Of a DNA stretch of 64,000 bases, positions 32,655 through 44,646 are shown piece after piece. Position 1 is the first letter of the stretch. Each line of letters opens with the position of its first letter. A program made the translations under genes and the position numbers. Below the pieces are notes generated by a model. The model was not told where the DNA came from. It was given only the letters and a program-made list of their open reading frames with translations, and made no database searches. Origin of the DNA: Cyrtodaria siliqua. Its lineage: Eukaryota; Mollusca; Bivalvia; Adapedonta; Hiatellidae. Location of the stretch: positions 31,568 through 95,567 of the forward strand of contig JAWPHD010010254.1 in the NCBI GenBank assembly GCA_037043455.1, written 5' to 3'.

Positions 32655-33435
32655 TACCAAGAACCAGCAGCAGTTTATAAAGTATACTTTAACGCGTTCA
32701 GTTGATAAAAGTAGACTTAAATACGACTTGTCATGCATCGTAAATTAACGAAGCATAATAGTAGTTTGAAAATATAATCATTTAAAATCATAATATTGAC
32801 ATACGTCAACAATGATTACCTTGTCTAACAATACCATACGTGGCCAACACTTAACATAGTTAATTTTTGTGATTACAAGAGCTCACCAAGGGGTTCATCG
32901 CTCGCCATGAAAAGAACTATTACCTGGGCTTTCTAAAATAGACTAGTAGAAATTTGTCATAATAAAACTAGTGTTTTTAAATGTCACACAAACAGCGCAC
33001 ATTTCATACTGCAGTTTTTATCTTAAATATATTTGGTATAATAACAACATATGTAGATTTTATTACAAAACTGTTTGTTTTAGTCTTAGATACATTCTGG
33101 TTTGTGGCAGTAGTAGTAGTAGTAGTATTTGGTATCAAATTTGTTTTTGTTTTTGGTGGGGGATGTTTTTGGTATTATAACATTTTATTATTATTTAAAT
33201 TATTTTCAGAACGACGTCGGGCCCTAACACACCATTCGTAAAGTACTTACAGTCATGAAAGTTATAGCAATAAGACGGACTATGATATATATAGCCATAG
33301 CAACGAGTCTTGTTATTGCTATAATGTACATACTGCAGCACGGCACGCACAACGTACAAGGTATTTCAATAACAGTTGTTATAATATCAGAATAGATTTT
33401 GAGAGAAAAATCGAGGAGCATAATACAGTACTATT
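32655..33435. other. No gene recognised
   Basis: Contains a short AGT microsatellite near 33108-33126. The T/G-rich open frames around it are hydrophobic by base composition. Confidence 0.35.
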
Positions 33436-33439
33436 AAGA

Positions 33440-33680
33440 AAAGTCGCAAGTAGAGATTATGGACGAAATTTCGGGGCGAAAAGTCGAGATTTTACAATTT
33501 CTGGTTTGCGACTTTGCAAGTCAAAATTTCGCCCAAAATCTCGACTTCGCGACCTTTCGACTTCGGGTTTGCGACTTTTCGCCTTCGACTTTACGGGTTT
33601 GCGACTTTTCGTCTTCGACTTTTCGGCTTATGGAAAGGATTATTAACAGGGCAAAAAGTCGCAAGTCGAAAAGTCGAAAT
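33440..33680. repeat. Nested inverted-repeat cluster of GCGACTTTTCGACTT words
   Basis: Built from AAGTCGCAAG, AAAAGTCGAGATT, GCGACTTT(G/T)C and CTTCGACTTTTCGG words on both strands. Left and right parts are complementary (AAAAGTCGCAAGTxGA near the start and again near 33655; GCGACTTTTCG in the middle). It has the same style as the cluster at 30.5 kb but a different word. Confidence 0.88.
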
Positions 33681-33684
33681 GACC

Positions 33685-34665
33685 GCATCCGTCTTCCATA
33701 TATATATTATAAAAACTCATATTATTTTCATGTTCATTCACAATTTACGTATTATAGTTTCAATTCTCTAACGTCAAGATCAACATCCGTTTCTAAACTG
33801 CTGTACGTGTAAATATCTGTATACATTTGTATTAGTGTGTAATATGCATGTTTACTTGAGTAACAGAGATAGACTTTTAAAATTTCAATTTTGAATGGCT
33901 TTTACAGAAGTTAACGTATTCAAATGACGCGCGATAGCGGTGCAACGTAAAGACGTATTTGTTATATGTCACGAACAATTTAAGTATTACTGTTATCAGA
34001 ATCAATGGCCTAATCATTTGTATTAGCATCATAATTTCCCGCCGCAACCGCCGCCGCCACCTCCACTACCACCACCACCCCTGCTACTAATAATTCTACT
34101 ACTAAAAATAAAAATGCACTAAATAAACAATATTGTAAAAAACGTCGCCAACCACAAACATAGCAGCGAGAAGCATAGCTCTTATGATGCGTACCTACCG
34201 TAGAGCTACGACGAGACCCTTAACAGAATAGGCAGGTATCCATCTCAACACCCATTTGCACTATTTCGGAGAGGTTTATGAATACATCATGCAATGCCTG
34301 CATACATAACCACTGGATTTCAATATAATACATCTTAAATACCCCCACTGGATTGCATAAAACTCACCAAAGAGTATAATATCACGACGAGCTAGTAATT
34401 ATTGTAGCGACTACATTGCAGCAGGCATGTTTTCTTGAATTGTTTCCTTTCAAAATGTCTCTAGATGTGTACTTTCCGGATCTGGAAACTTAGCCCAGCC
34501 CAGCAACTGATAAAATAAAATACACAACGTCGAATACGATAACCAGAAATTGTGTGAGTGTGAGTTGGGCGGGGTTAATTTTCCAAATGACTTGGCCTGA
34601 ACAATTTGGTTCAACTTAGTTTTATTGCTGTTGTTTTATATCAGGATGCACTTGTATACCTCAGT
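33685..34665. other. No gene recognised
   Basis: A CCG/CCA trinucleotide run lies at about 34038-34080. Otherwise nothing is supported. Confidence 0.4.
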
Positions 34666-34671
34666 ATGAAC

Positions 34672-35555
34672 AAATATAAAAAGATCGGACAGGGAAAGTA
34701 ACATTCAAGGAGGACAGTCAACCACAAAACACAGAAACAAACACGCAAACAGACAAACAAGAAGGCACAAGTAATAATCAAAGCAAACGACATCACAAAC
34801 ACAAATGGGTTGACAATACCTTAATAGGGCTACCGCCTTGGAACGGTCTGTGGCAAAGTAGGCCACTGGAGGTTTAAACAGGTTCTAGGGTGCACCAAAC
34901 CTCACACTTACCCTACTGTCACCCCATTAAAACAGAACAGTGTAAATAAAGAAATCCCCGCCATGATCTAATCTCTAACCAACGAGGCATCCTCAATAGG
35001 CAATATAAGTAAAACACAAATATGCTCGTGTAAATATAATACAAAAAAACAATAGCCTAGAAAAGCCACATTGAATGTATTCAATGACTTGGCAGAAGCC
35101 AGAGCAACAAGAGAATAAACCATTAAGGGCACGACAAGAAAGACCATAGACAAACAAGAAACGACAACGTCCCATTGGGCTTTAGGTAGGCGTCATCATC
35201 CACTGCCTGTGCAGTATCCACTGCCTGTGCAATCATCGTACAATGAAAGTGGAAAGCATAGTGGCGAACTGTAAAAGGGTCCACCACCAAGCATGCAGTA
35301 CGTTGCAAAATGATAGGTCATAACCTCTTTTGATAAACGTTTTAACAAGTTTAACAAAGATAGTATGAAAGTGATCATGACCAAGGATCTTACGAAGTTT
35401 ATAAATCACATCACCATAGAAATCAGGTTGTGATAGTCATTGTCGCAGAAGTCCTTAAATTACTTTTATATTTGGAAAGAAGATCAGGGTTACGATAATA
35501 AAATTTTGCAAAGGTTTTACGAAGTTATGGTAACGGTAATCATTGTGAAATTATT
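34672..35555 (-). mobile_element. PLE copy C, 3' region and C-terminal coding end
   Basis: The 3' tail (34672-35110) is nearly identical in layout to that of copy B. The coding remnant (about 35540-35120) gives QPDF, YKLRKILGHDHFHTI, RTACLVVDPFTVRHYAF and then a short duplicated ACTGCCTGTGCA segment. The RT catalytic part is absent, so truncation is near 35550. Confidence 0.8.
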
Positions 35556-35559
35556 TTCT

Positions 35560-36180
35560 TATTTAAGGACCTGTTGATCTTTGAAAAGGCAAACGTTTTT
35601 CTTTAGAATAAGCGTCGGTATATTGAACGGTATCTAGGGTATAGCAGTATATATACGTCAAAAGTTACTTTTATGAAGAAAAAAAAAAGATCAAATTAAC
35701 AAGTAAGCTCTGTTAAATATAAAGCTTCTTTTATAATTCATTGTTTTTAGAAGAACAACACACCAAAACACACCTAATGAAACGCTTGCTTTCATGTTTA
35801 TATATGTTGGTTTCATACAAAAGATGTTTTGGGAGGGACTCATCAACTGAAACACAATTAAATACAGCCATATGGTGTATGCCTAATACATAATACAATA
35901 ACCGTAGTTATATTAAATGGTTATATCTGATGACTATGAATGAGCAAAAATGAAATAATTTTAGTGGAACAAACATCCAAAGGTCAGTATATACCTTATA
36001 TGGAAGTGTTTCAATTTTATCTAGCTATTGTGCATGTGAGCTCGATAAATGTATATGTTTTCATAGCTGGATTTGAATCAGGGACAAGTTTTTTATATGT
36101 TCGCATTGTGCTATTGATAGCCTCCAGAAAACCGAAAGAATGCATATTTGACTATAATATCAAAATAAAGTTATAGGTAC
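35560..36180. other. No gene recognised
   Basis: AT-rich with chance frames, including a 78-codon frame at 35940-36176 that has no recognisable features. Confidence 0.35.
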
Positions 36181-36182
36181 TC

Positions 36183-36392
36183 AAAAATGAGATATAGGGT
36201 CCTATAGAAGCCACAACGTCCGAACGCAATGGCATCGTAGGTCCGCACTGTACTGCAAACTACAATGAAAGAGACAAAAATCAACAGAAAGGGTGGTGAA
36301 GACAGGGCAACCGACTTGGAACGGTCAGTAGGCAATAAGGCCTACTGGTTAGCTTGAATCGATTTTATATGCGCACAATCCTCGCTATAAAA
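36183..36392 (-). mobile_element. Fragment of the nested repeat family
   Basis: GATATAGGGTCCTATAGAAG CCACAACGTCC, AACAGAAAGGGTGGTGAAGA CAGGG and GGCCTACTGGTTAGCTTGAA TCG match 31080-31300. Here it is solitary, not inside a PLE. Confidence 0.75.
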
Positions 36393-36394
36393 AC

Positions 36395-37150
36395 TGAAAA
36401 ACAACACCTAGCATGCATTTTATAATGTCTATTAGTCATGTTAATACCAACATTGAACTTAACAGATGGTCATTTGTGTTTTTTTCCCGATTTTTACACG
36501 CTCGCACAAACTTACTATTATCATTTAGAATAAACGAAAATCTGAGATACATGAGATACTGAGATATTGGTTTTGAGATGATGTCCTAGTTTTAAATAGT
36601 CAAAAATATATGTTCACATCACGCAATGCCAAAGTGCTAATGTATGTTGGATACATGATCAACTATACTATTGGGATATTTGTTGTGTTGGGACGCATCA
36701 GTAAATATATAATTGTTTGATCACTTGTCAAGGAAATACAATATGTTAGTTTTTATTTAATGCATTATAATCAAAGTGTATGAATAAAAATTTACGGCGA
36801 TGTCATAAATGTAATTGTGAAGTTATATTTAACTCATTATAACTTCAAAAATATTCAATAAACTAGGATTAATTTTCTTAGTTATGCTATGGCCAATACA
36901 TATAAGATATATCCTCAATACCAACTTTCTGAACACTGTCGTTTTCGAAAAGTAATGACCCGAAAATCTGAAATCTCTGCTGTACTGTACTGTAAATGAC
37001 ATCGAGTCCTAAAATATCTGACCGATTCTAGAAAATAATAGGTTATTTTTTAAGTATATATATATACAAATTTAACAGTTATTTTCTAAAAGAAATTATG
37101 TTTTTACATTGATTTTTTATTTAATAAATAGTACTACATATATCACGTGC
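36395..37150. other. No gene recognised
   Basis: AT-rich intergenic sequence. Confidence 0.4.
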
Positions 37151-37156
37151 TTAGGA

Positions 37157-37240
37157 AGTTCCCATAGCTCCATGGTTAGAGCGTCTAACTGTAAATCATA
37201 ATACAGACGGACTAGGTGCTCGGGTCCCGAAAGTAATAAT
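37157..37240 (+). repeat. tRNA-like SINE head
   Basis: CCCATAGCTCCATGGTTAGA GCG matches a tRNA D-arm, and CTAACTGTAAATCAT an anticodon arm with GTA in the loop. The B box (GCTCGGGTCCC) is imperfect. It could derive from tRNA-Tyr; not a clear functional tRNA. Confidence 0.45.
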
Positions 37241-37597
37241 CCTTTTATTCTGGGAAATGATAGTGCTGCCTTTGTAATCGTTGCCTGTAAAGTGAATTGT
37301 GTCATGCGTTAATTAAATGAAATACCATGGGGATGTACGTCCTGTTAACACATATCATATAAGGTTATAATTGGGAAAGAAACCTCAGAGGGAGATGAGA
37401 TGAACGATGACGTTCCCATTAGACGATGGGACGAACATACGCGGGGCAAAGGTGGGTGGCTCTAAATATTGACGCATTATCCACCAGATTAGGAGCGGCC
37501 TTACACTTGATCGCTTAAATCCCCAAATTCGCCTTAAGCTTGTAAACATGAAATTAAAAAAAGACACGCGACACGCATACACAGATCCTTGTGATTT

Positions 37598-37728
37598 AAG
37601 TACAGTGTATGTTGCTTTAATGAACAGCAGAAGTTGTTTTAAGTACAGAGTATGTTGCTTTAATGAACAGCAGAAGTTGCTTTAAGTACAGAGTGTGTTG
37701 CTTTAATGAACAGCAGAAGTTGCTTTTG
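37598..37728. repeat. 43-bp tandem repeat, 3 copies
   Basis: The unit TTTAAGTACAGAGTATGTTG CTTTAATGAACAGCAGAAGT TG is repeated three times with two or three substitutions. Confidence 0.9.
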
Positions 37729-37735
37729 TAAATGC

Positions 37736-37995
37736 GGTTTTATGATGATGATAATGATGAGGATAATGACGAGGAAGATGATGATTATGATGTGATGATG
37801 ATCATGATGATGACGATTGTGATAATGATGATCATGATGGTGGTGGTGGTGGTGGTGGTGAAGATGATGATGATAATGATGATGAATGCGATGAATAGTA
37901 TTATACTATGAGGAGGATGAGGAATATTATGATGATAATAATGCTTCAGCTAATGGTTGCGGTGGTGGTGGTGGTGATGATGATGATGATGTTGA
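37736..37995. repeat. GAT/GGT trinucleotide microsatellite
   Basis: About 260 bp of GAT repeats with GGT runs at 37840-37860 and 37960-37975, and GAG/GAC interruptions. Confidence 0.95.
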
Positions 37996-38026
37996 CAAAA
38001 TTTATTGTACTCAGAAGACAAGGATA

Positions 38027-38479
38027 TGGTCTCACACCTCAATTACTTTTCCCATAGGTTACTGCACAGCCTTTCCCAACATCTGAGCTTCAAAGCTGGG
38101 CAGGAGACACGTTTGTTGGTTTAATATATTCAGTATAGCCAAGACCAATAATTTAAAAAAATGAAATACGTAAGTTAGCCAGGTTGTTTTATCTTGCTCA
38201 TTCTCTCGCCGTATGGAAACTACAAAATTCATACACTATCAAGCTGAATATGTGGTGCTTAGGTCAAACACTTCTGACATTTGAATGAAACCTCATATCA
38301 ACATGGGATTTTCAATATCATCTGTCTTTTACACTGCAGATGTGTGCTAAAGCGAAGAAAAACTATTTTTCATATTCAAAATTACCTAAAATTGAGAAAA
38401 AAAAGAAGAATTATTTTGTGTTTTCCTTTTGTCTCTAGATCCGTGAGCTTTCGGGGGAGATAATAGGGGTGTGAGACCA
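38027..38479. mobile_element. MITE with TGGTCTCACACC inverted repeats
   Basis: Left end TGGTCTCACACCTCAATTAC and right end ...TAATAGGGGTGTGAGACCA pair over about 29 bp with a few mismatches. TA flanks both sides (38025-38026 and 38480-38481). The 453-bp interior has no transposase. Tc1/mariner-type origin is inferred from the TA flanks. It lies 250 bp upstream of the first DUF1647 exon. Confidence 0.75.
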
Positions 38480-38732
38480 TAAGTAATATGCCAGAAGAAT
38501 ACAACTGAGTCTTACATGCATAGCCTCAAATACAACATGAATGAAATGTTTAGTGCACACCTTTATTCGTTTTCATGTGGAAGCGTATGAGGATAAATAG
38601 AAATGTTAAACAACCTAAGGGTGAAGTTTTTCGTTAAAAAGTGTAATGTGCTTAATTTATCTTCGTACTAGATTCATCATATTTCAACATTAAACAATGC
38701 TTTCTTCAAATTGTATTTATTTCCTATTTTAG

Positions 38733-39049
38733 AGGATCTTCGTCTAAAGCAAATACCGATACTAAGAGACGACCACAAACAAATATACAGCGAGTTCGAG
38801 AAGCAACTACAGAAGCTTGACAATTTAGAATTCAAGAACTCCGCATCACTCATACAGAGCCTCGGTTTAGATAAGATGCCAACGAACATATCTTCGTCAC
38901 TTCCGGTTCTTGTTACTGGATCAAATGCCGACTACTTCATGGCATCACAGGGGTTATTAAAGAGTATACATACGGTACTAATGCCGAAATATCCAAATCT
39001 GAAACTGATTTACTTTGATCTTGGATTGACAGCTGATCAGGCTCTTCTG
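38733..39049 (+). CDS. DUF1647-family gene, exon A
   Basis: A C-terminal DUF1647 family protein begins here. The exon lies between TTTATTTCCTATTTTAG and CTG|GTAAAT. It encodes a polar, helical stretch (DLRLKQIPILRDDHKQIYS), then LPVLVTGSNADYFMASQGLL and KYPNLKLIYFDLGLTADQ. This pattern (VxVTxxSxxxY..S..L, then KLIYxDLGLT) is what I know from the DUF1647 (PF07801) proteins of nematodes and molluscs, thought to be glycosyltransferase-like. The first two exon bases complete a codon from an upstream exon that I could not find, which should carry the N-terminal membrane anchor. The exon ends in phase 0. The function of the family is not established. Confidence 0.8.
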
Positions 39050-40380
39050 GTAAATAGCTTAATGTTTGTCAATGATAGTACTATTCGTATTCTATAGATA
39101 GTGTCAGCAACTTGTATGGAATTGTTTATTAAATCTATATCATGAGTAAAGGTTACATAAAACATCAATACCATATATCGCGTTACAAAGGATTATATTC
39201 GAAAGTCAATATACGGTGGATTTCAGGGTGCCTAGTCGTTGAATATGAATCGTGTTTTTTTATCTTCTGGATCTGTTTGTAATCTTGCCGTAGCCATCCA
39301 CTAAGCTTTGCAAAGCCAACACTTAATTTTGACCCCCATCTCCCCTTTGTTTATATGTAATTTCACCTCTGGAACTCGACACAAGTTTGACATGTACGAC
39401 AACATTCGGGACGTAATCCAGAAATAAATACATTTGATGTAGTGACAGTAATTTTGTCAGTGTCCCATAACATGCAAAGACATAACAGGATTTATTGATT
39501 TTTCTGGATACTATTTTAGTTTTTGTATAATTTATCATAATTGCTTAGGGCTGAATGTGTTAATACAACTGTGCTTTAAATTAAATTATTTACCTGCAGG
39601 ATTAACTCTGAATAAAATATGGATAATAAGTATGAAAAGTTTATAATGTATTTGATGGATATTAATGCAAAATGGAGTTAAATGAATATCTACTGGTGAG
39701 TTTTTTTTTTCTCTGTTTTTTTCCGTAAGTATACCCCCTGATACTATTATATAATGTCAGTTTTGTTATGTGACATTGTACCGTTTTCTATTTGGAGGTT
39801 GTAGTTTTTTTGTTTTTTTTGTTGTTTATATTCTTGTTCTTTTAATATATATAAATGATGACTATGAGTAAGCTATTGCTTATGGACGTCTTTATCAAAT
39901 AAATATACATGACATTGAATGCAAATAAGTAAAATAAATATTTTTTATTTTTTATTTATCTTATTTTTTTTTTTTTTATATATTGAATTTCTTTTTTATA
40001 AAAAAAATGAAATCTCTGGTATATTTCAGATTGTAAAATTTGTTTTACAACAATACTGGTATGCTTTTTTCAATAATGATTGTGTAATCATTCTGTTAGG
40101 ATTAATTTCCACTAAACCACATGTTTTACGTTTATTTATAAGCTAACAAAAAACAGAAAATAAATACTAAGTTACCTTCACATATAAATAAAATCACAGA
40201 ACAAATCTTTTTAATAATAAAATATTATAATAGTATTTGAAGTAGGTTTAACCAGATTGTGATGTTTTTGTTATATCACATGCAGAATTGTGTTTTTTTG
40301 CAGCTATTCGTGTTTTCGTGTTTTGTTTGTTATGTTCTCTCTATACTGGTCATGTTCTCTGACCTACTATATCCCCATAG

Positions 40381-43300
40381 ATGACGGATGTCAATATTCT
40401 GTCTGTTAACTGTCAGGGCCTTGGGTCAGCTGAAAAGCGACTAGATGTTTTTAACTATATAAAAACCAAAAAATGTCATATATATTGTCTACAAGATATA
40501 CACTCAACACCTGTAACTGAGAAGTTTATTCGTTCAGAATGGGGTAATGATTGCATTTTTAGCTCAGGTAAATCAAATGCACGAGGAGTAGCTGTACTAT
40601 TTAGCAAAGACCTAGACTATAAAGTACATAATTATATATCTGACCCTGAAGGAAATTTTATAACTGTTGACTTAACTGTTAATAACAAGAGATTAACCCT
40701 TATTTCACTTTATGGCCCAAATACGGATTCCCCATCATTTTTTGATAAGGTTATGAAAACTGTAGAGACCATGAATAATAATAATAATGACATGATTTTA
40801 TGCGGCGATTACAATTTGGTCCAAGATCCTGAAGTAGATTATGATAATTATAAGGCTATTAATAATAAAAATGCGCGTATAAAATTATTAGAAATAATAA
40901 CTTGCTATAATCTAACTGACCCATATAGAGAGTTTTATCCAAATCTAAGAAGGTATACATGGAGAAAAAAAACACCATTAAAGCAAGCAAGACTGGATTT
41001 CTTTTTAGTTTCTGAAAATCTTTTATCATCAGTAAACAAGTGTACTATTGAAGCTAGCTATCGATCAGACCATTCAATTACTATGTTGAACTGCAACTTT
41101 AACGAATTTGTAAAGGGCAAGTCCCTTTGGAAACACAATAATTCACTTCTAAACGATATTGAATATCTGAATATAATGAATAATAAAAGAAATGAAATTA
41201 AATTACAATATGCGCTTCCAGTCTATAATATTGATAATATTGACAATATACCAAATGACCAAATTCAATTTACTATTACTGACCAATTATTTTTGGATAC
41301 ATTATTGATGGAATTAAGAGGAAAATCAATATCATATTCATGCTACAAAAAAAAAGTAAATGAAAAACGTGAAAATGATCTTATTCTTGAAATACAACAT
41401 TTAGAACAAAGACTTACCCCTGATCAAATACCTGCTTTAGATCAGTTAAAAGATGAATTAATATTACTTCGCCGGCAAAAAATGAATGGTTTTCTTATTA
41501 GGTCCCGAGCGCAATTAATAAAAGATGGGGAAAAAACAACCAAATTTTTTTGTAATCTAGAAACTCACAATTTTACTAGTAAAATTATACCGAAAATTGA
41601 AAGATCTGATGGGAGCATAATCACAGATCAGAAAGATATTTTAAAGGAAACTGAAACGTTCTACAAATCTTTATACTCTAGCATAGATACAAAATTAGAA
41701 ACAATAGATTTAGATAAAGAATTGTCAGGTCTAAGTGTGCCTAAATTAAGTATGGAGGAATCTAATTCATTAGAGGGTCTATTAACATTTCAGCAAGTAT
41801 CTTTATCACTTTTTGGTATGAAAAACAACCGCTCTCCAGGCTCTGATGGTTTTGGGGCTGACTTCTTCAAAGTATTTTGGAATAGATTAGGTCATTTTGT
41901 TGTAAGAGCTATACATTGTGGGTATATTAATGGGGAACTGTCTGTAACACAGAAAGAGGGTATTATTACACTTATCCCTAAAGATAACAAACCAAGACGA
42001 TTTTAAAAAAATTATAGGCCAATTTCTCTTTTAAACTGTGTATATAAAATTGCTTCAGGGACCATTGCTAATAGAATAAAATCTATATTATATAAACTAA
42101 TTAATGAAAACCAAACGGGTTTTATTGCTGGGCGATATATGGGGGAAAACACTCGAATGACATTTGATATAATGCAGTTTGCAGAAGAAAACAATTTACC
42201 AGGACTCATTTTGCTTGTGGATTTTGAGAAGGCATTTGATTCTCTTTCATGGAAATTTATCTACAGTGTTCTTAAATATTTCAATTTTGGTAACTCAATA
42301 ATATCATGGGTGAAAGTTCTATACAGAAATGCTAAACTGGCTGTAAATCAAGGTGGCAATTTATCTGATTTTTTCAGTATAGGCAGAGGGTGCCGTCAGG
42401 GCGATCCATTATCAACTTATATATTTATCTTATGCGCTGAAATATTAGCAGTAAAACTACAAAATAATAAAAAGATTAAAGGAATATCTATAAATGACAT
42501 GGAATATAAACTATCACAGTTTGCCGACGATACTTCTATTTTTCTGGACGGGTCAGACACTTCACTTAATGAAGCTCTCTATGAACTTTCTGCTTATGCC
42601 AACATTTCTGGACTTAGAGTGAATTTTGATAAGACACAGGTAGTTTGGATTGGTACAAAAAAATATAGTACAGACTCAATTAAAACCAGGTGGAAATTAG
42701 CATAGGGCAGCAACCAATTTAAATTATTAGGTATACATTTTAATGTTGACCTTGACAAGATAATTGATATAAATTACAATGATAAGATAGAAAAAATACA
42801 GAATCTAATTAAACTTTGGAAACGCAGATATCTTACACCAATTGGTAAAAATAACAGTAATTAAAACAATATTACTACCCATTCTTAATCATTTATTTAT
42901 TTCATTGCCTAATCCAAAAGATTCAATTATTAAAAAAATCAATGACATGTTTTATGAATTCTTATGGGAGGGACCAGCAAAAATAAAGAGAAGCATTTTA
43001 ATCAAACAATATAATGAGGGTGGTCTGAAAATGATCAATCTCAAAGCATTTATATATGGACTTAAGGCAACTTGGATTAGAAGACTTACTCTTAAAGGTG
43101 GACAGTGGCAAAATACAGTAACACATATAATAAATATAAACAAACTAACAAACTTGGGCACAGGCTATTCAGAATTATTAATACAAAAGATGATCAACCT
43201 ATTTTGGAAGGATGTATTGAAAGCATACATGGATATTTTAGATCTTAATAAGAGCATTTTATGTGCCAACAATTGTTTAACAACTTCACTATTTTATAAC

Positions 43301-44125
43301 CATAATATCTAAGTTGGAGGTAAAGTAGTATTTTACAAATCTTGGTATGAAAAGGGTATTTACTACCTTAATGATTTAATGGATTTTTTTATTCTGTTGA
43401 GGAATTTAATAACTTATATAATTTAAATGCTTGCTTTTTAGCTTATATTACGAAAAATATTCCCACACAATCGATAAACAAAATACAAATCCAATTCTTC
43501 CTTTCAATATGTATCCATTTCTTAATAGTAAAAATGGATCTCGGGATCTGTATAATATTCTTAACCAAAACCCGAGTAAACCAACTTCAAAACCCAAATG
43601 GGAGGAAATGTATAATATAGAAGAAGAAACATGGAACGATATATACCTGTCTCCTTTTAAATCCTCAACAAGTACAGTATTACAATGGTTTCAAGTACGG
43701 GTAAATCATAGAATACTTCCAACTAGACGATTTCTACACAAAATCAACATCGCTGATAGTTCACTGTGCAAGGATTGTCAACAAGAGGAAACATTAATCC
43801 ATATGCTTTGGTATTGTCCTGAAACGCAATCTATACTTAATAAATTAAAAATGTGGTTGTCCAGTAATGACATAAACTTAAATTTTACTGAAGAATCATT
43901 TATTTTTAACAATGGTAACACATTAACACAGCCGACTTGTACATATTACTTGAAATGAAATATTATATTTTCAGTACCAAACATTTACAAAATAAACTGT
44001 CTATAGAGGCATTCAAAAATAGGATAATAAAGTCGTTTAAAATTCTAGAATGTATAGCAGCACAAAACAATGCTTTCGAACCATTTGAAAAAAAATGGAA
44101 CAAATACATGAACCTTTTAAAATAA
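40381..44125 (+). pseudogene. L1/Tx1-type LINE ORF2, broken
   Basis: The first frame (40381-42006, 541 codons) holds an endonuclease of the APE type: NCQGLG, LQDIHS, SLYGPN, CGDYN, LDFFLVS, SDHSIT, then the start of the RT (NRSPGSDGF, IITLIPK). After a TAA the same frame continues with YRPISLLN, LLVDFEKAFDS, GRGCRQGDPLS and the catalytic FADD. A TAG at 42703-42705 and an extra A in the A-run 42847-42851 follow. Later frames hold the thumb/connection region and a C-terminal Cys-His knuckle (CKDCQQEETLIHMLWYCPE). I count three stops and about four frameshifts. No ORF1 is seen upstream, so the copy is 5'-truncated or its ORF1 has decayed. Confidence 0.92.
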
Positions 44126-44646
44126 TTTTGTTGCATAAACAAGCGAGGAGCTCACCCCTAAAATTGGAGTTTTAGTTTTTATTCAGCCCAAGAATCTGAC
44201 AACTATCGGATAAAATATACATGTACATTAAAAATTAAGCTAGGTAGGAGAGATGTGGCCATGTAGAGAGAGCATTAAGAACTAAAACCTTTTTTTTTTT
44301 TTTTTCATATTTTATTTTCTATCTTTCCCCCGTAAAACAAACGTACTATATTCATTTGTGTTTTTTTGTTGTTTTTTTAATTTATAAAAATGGCTATACA
44401 TGTAAATTAATATAATATAGAAAAACACATACAATTTAATGTTTATAAAATGTAAAGACTACCGCTTTATACAGATTTTATTATATGAAAGTCAAGTATT
44501 ATAATAATATGTATATATAATCAGTTTTATATGTTTGTTTGTAAGGCGTGCTGTGGGATGGTCCTCCCCGACCCACAACATGCCAAATTACGGGGAGAAT
44601 AAATGGGTCATCATACTGGTGACTGAAAAAAAAAAAAAAAAAAAAA
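44126..44646 (+). mobile_element. Probable LINE 3' tail with poly(A)
   Basis: About 500 bp after the LINE coding end run without interruption to a poly(A) of about 20 at 44627-44646. I infer this is the LINE's 3' untranslated region. Alternatively the last 130 bp (from GTAAGGCGTGCTGTGGGATG) could be a separate retroposed element. No target duplication was identified. Confidence 0.45.

Noticed and set aside
32981..33241. Hydrophobic 86-codon frame as a membrane protein
   Set aside because: Hydrophobicity comes from T/G-rich sequence and an AGT microsatellite; no homologous pattern recognised.
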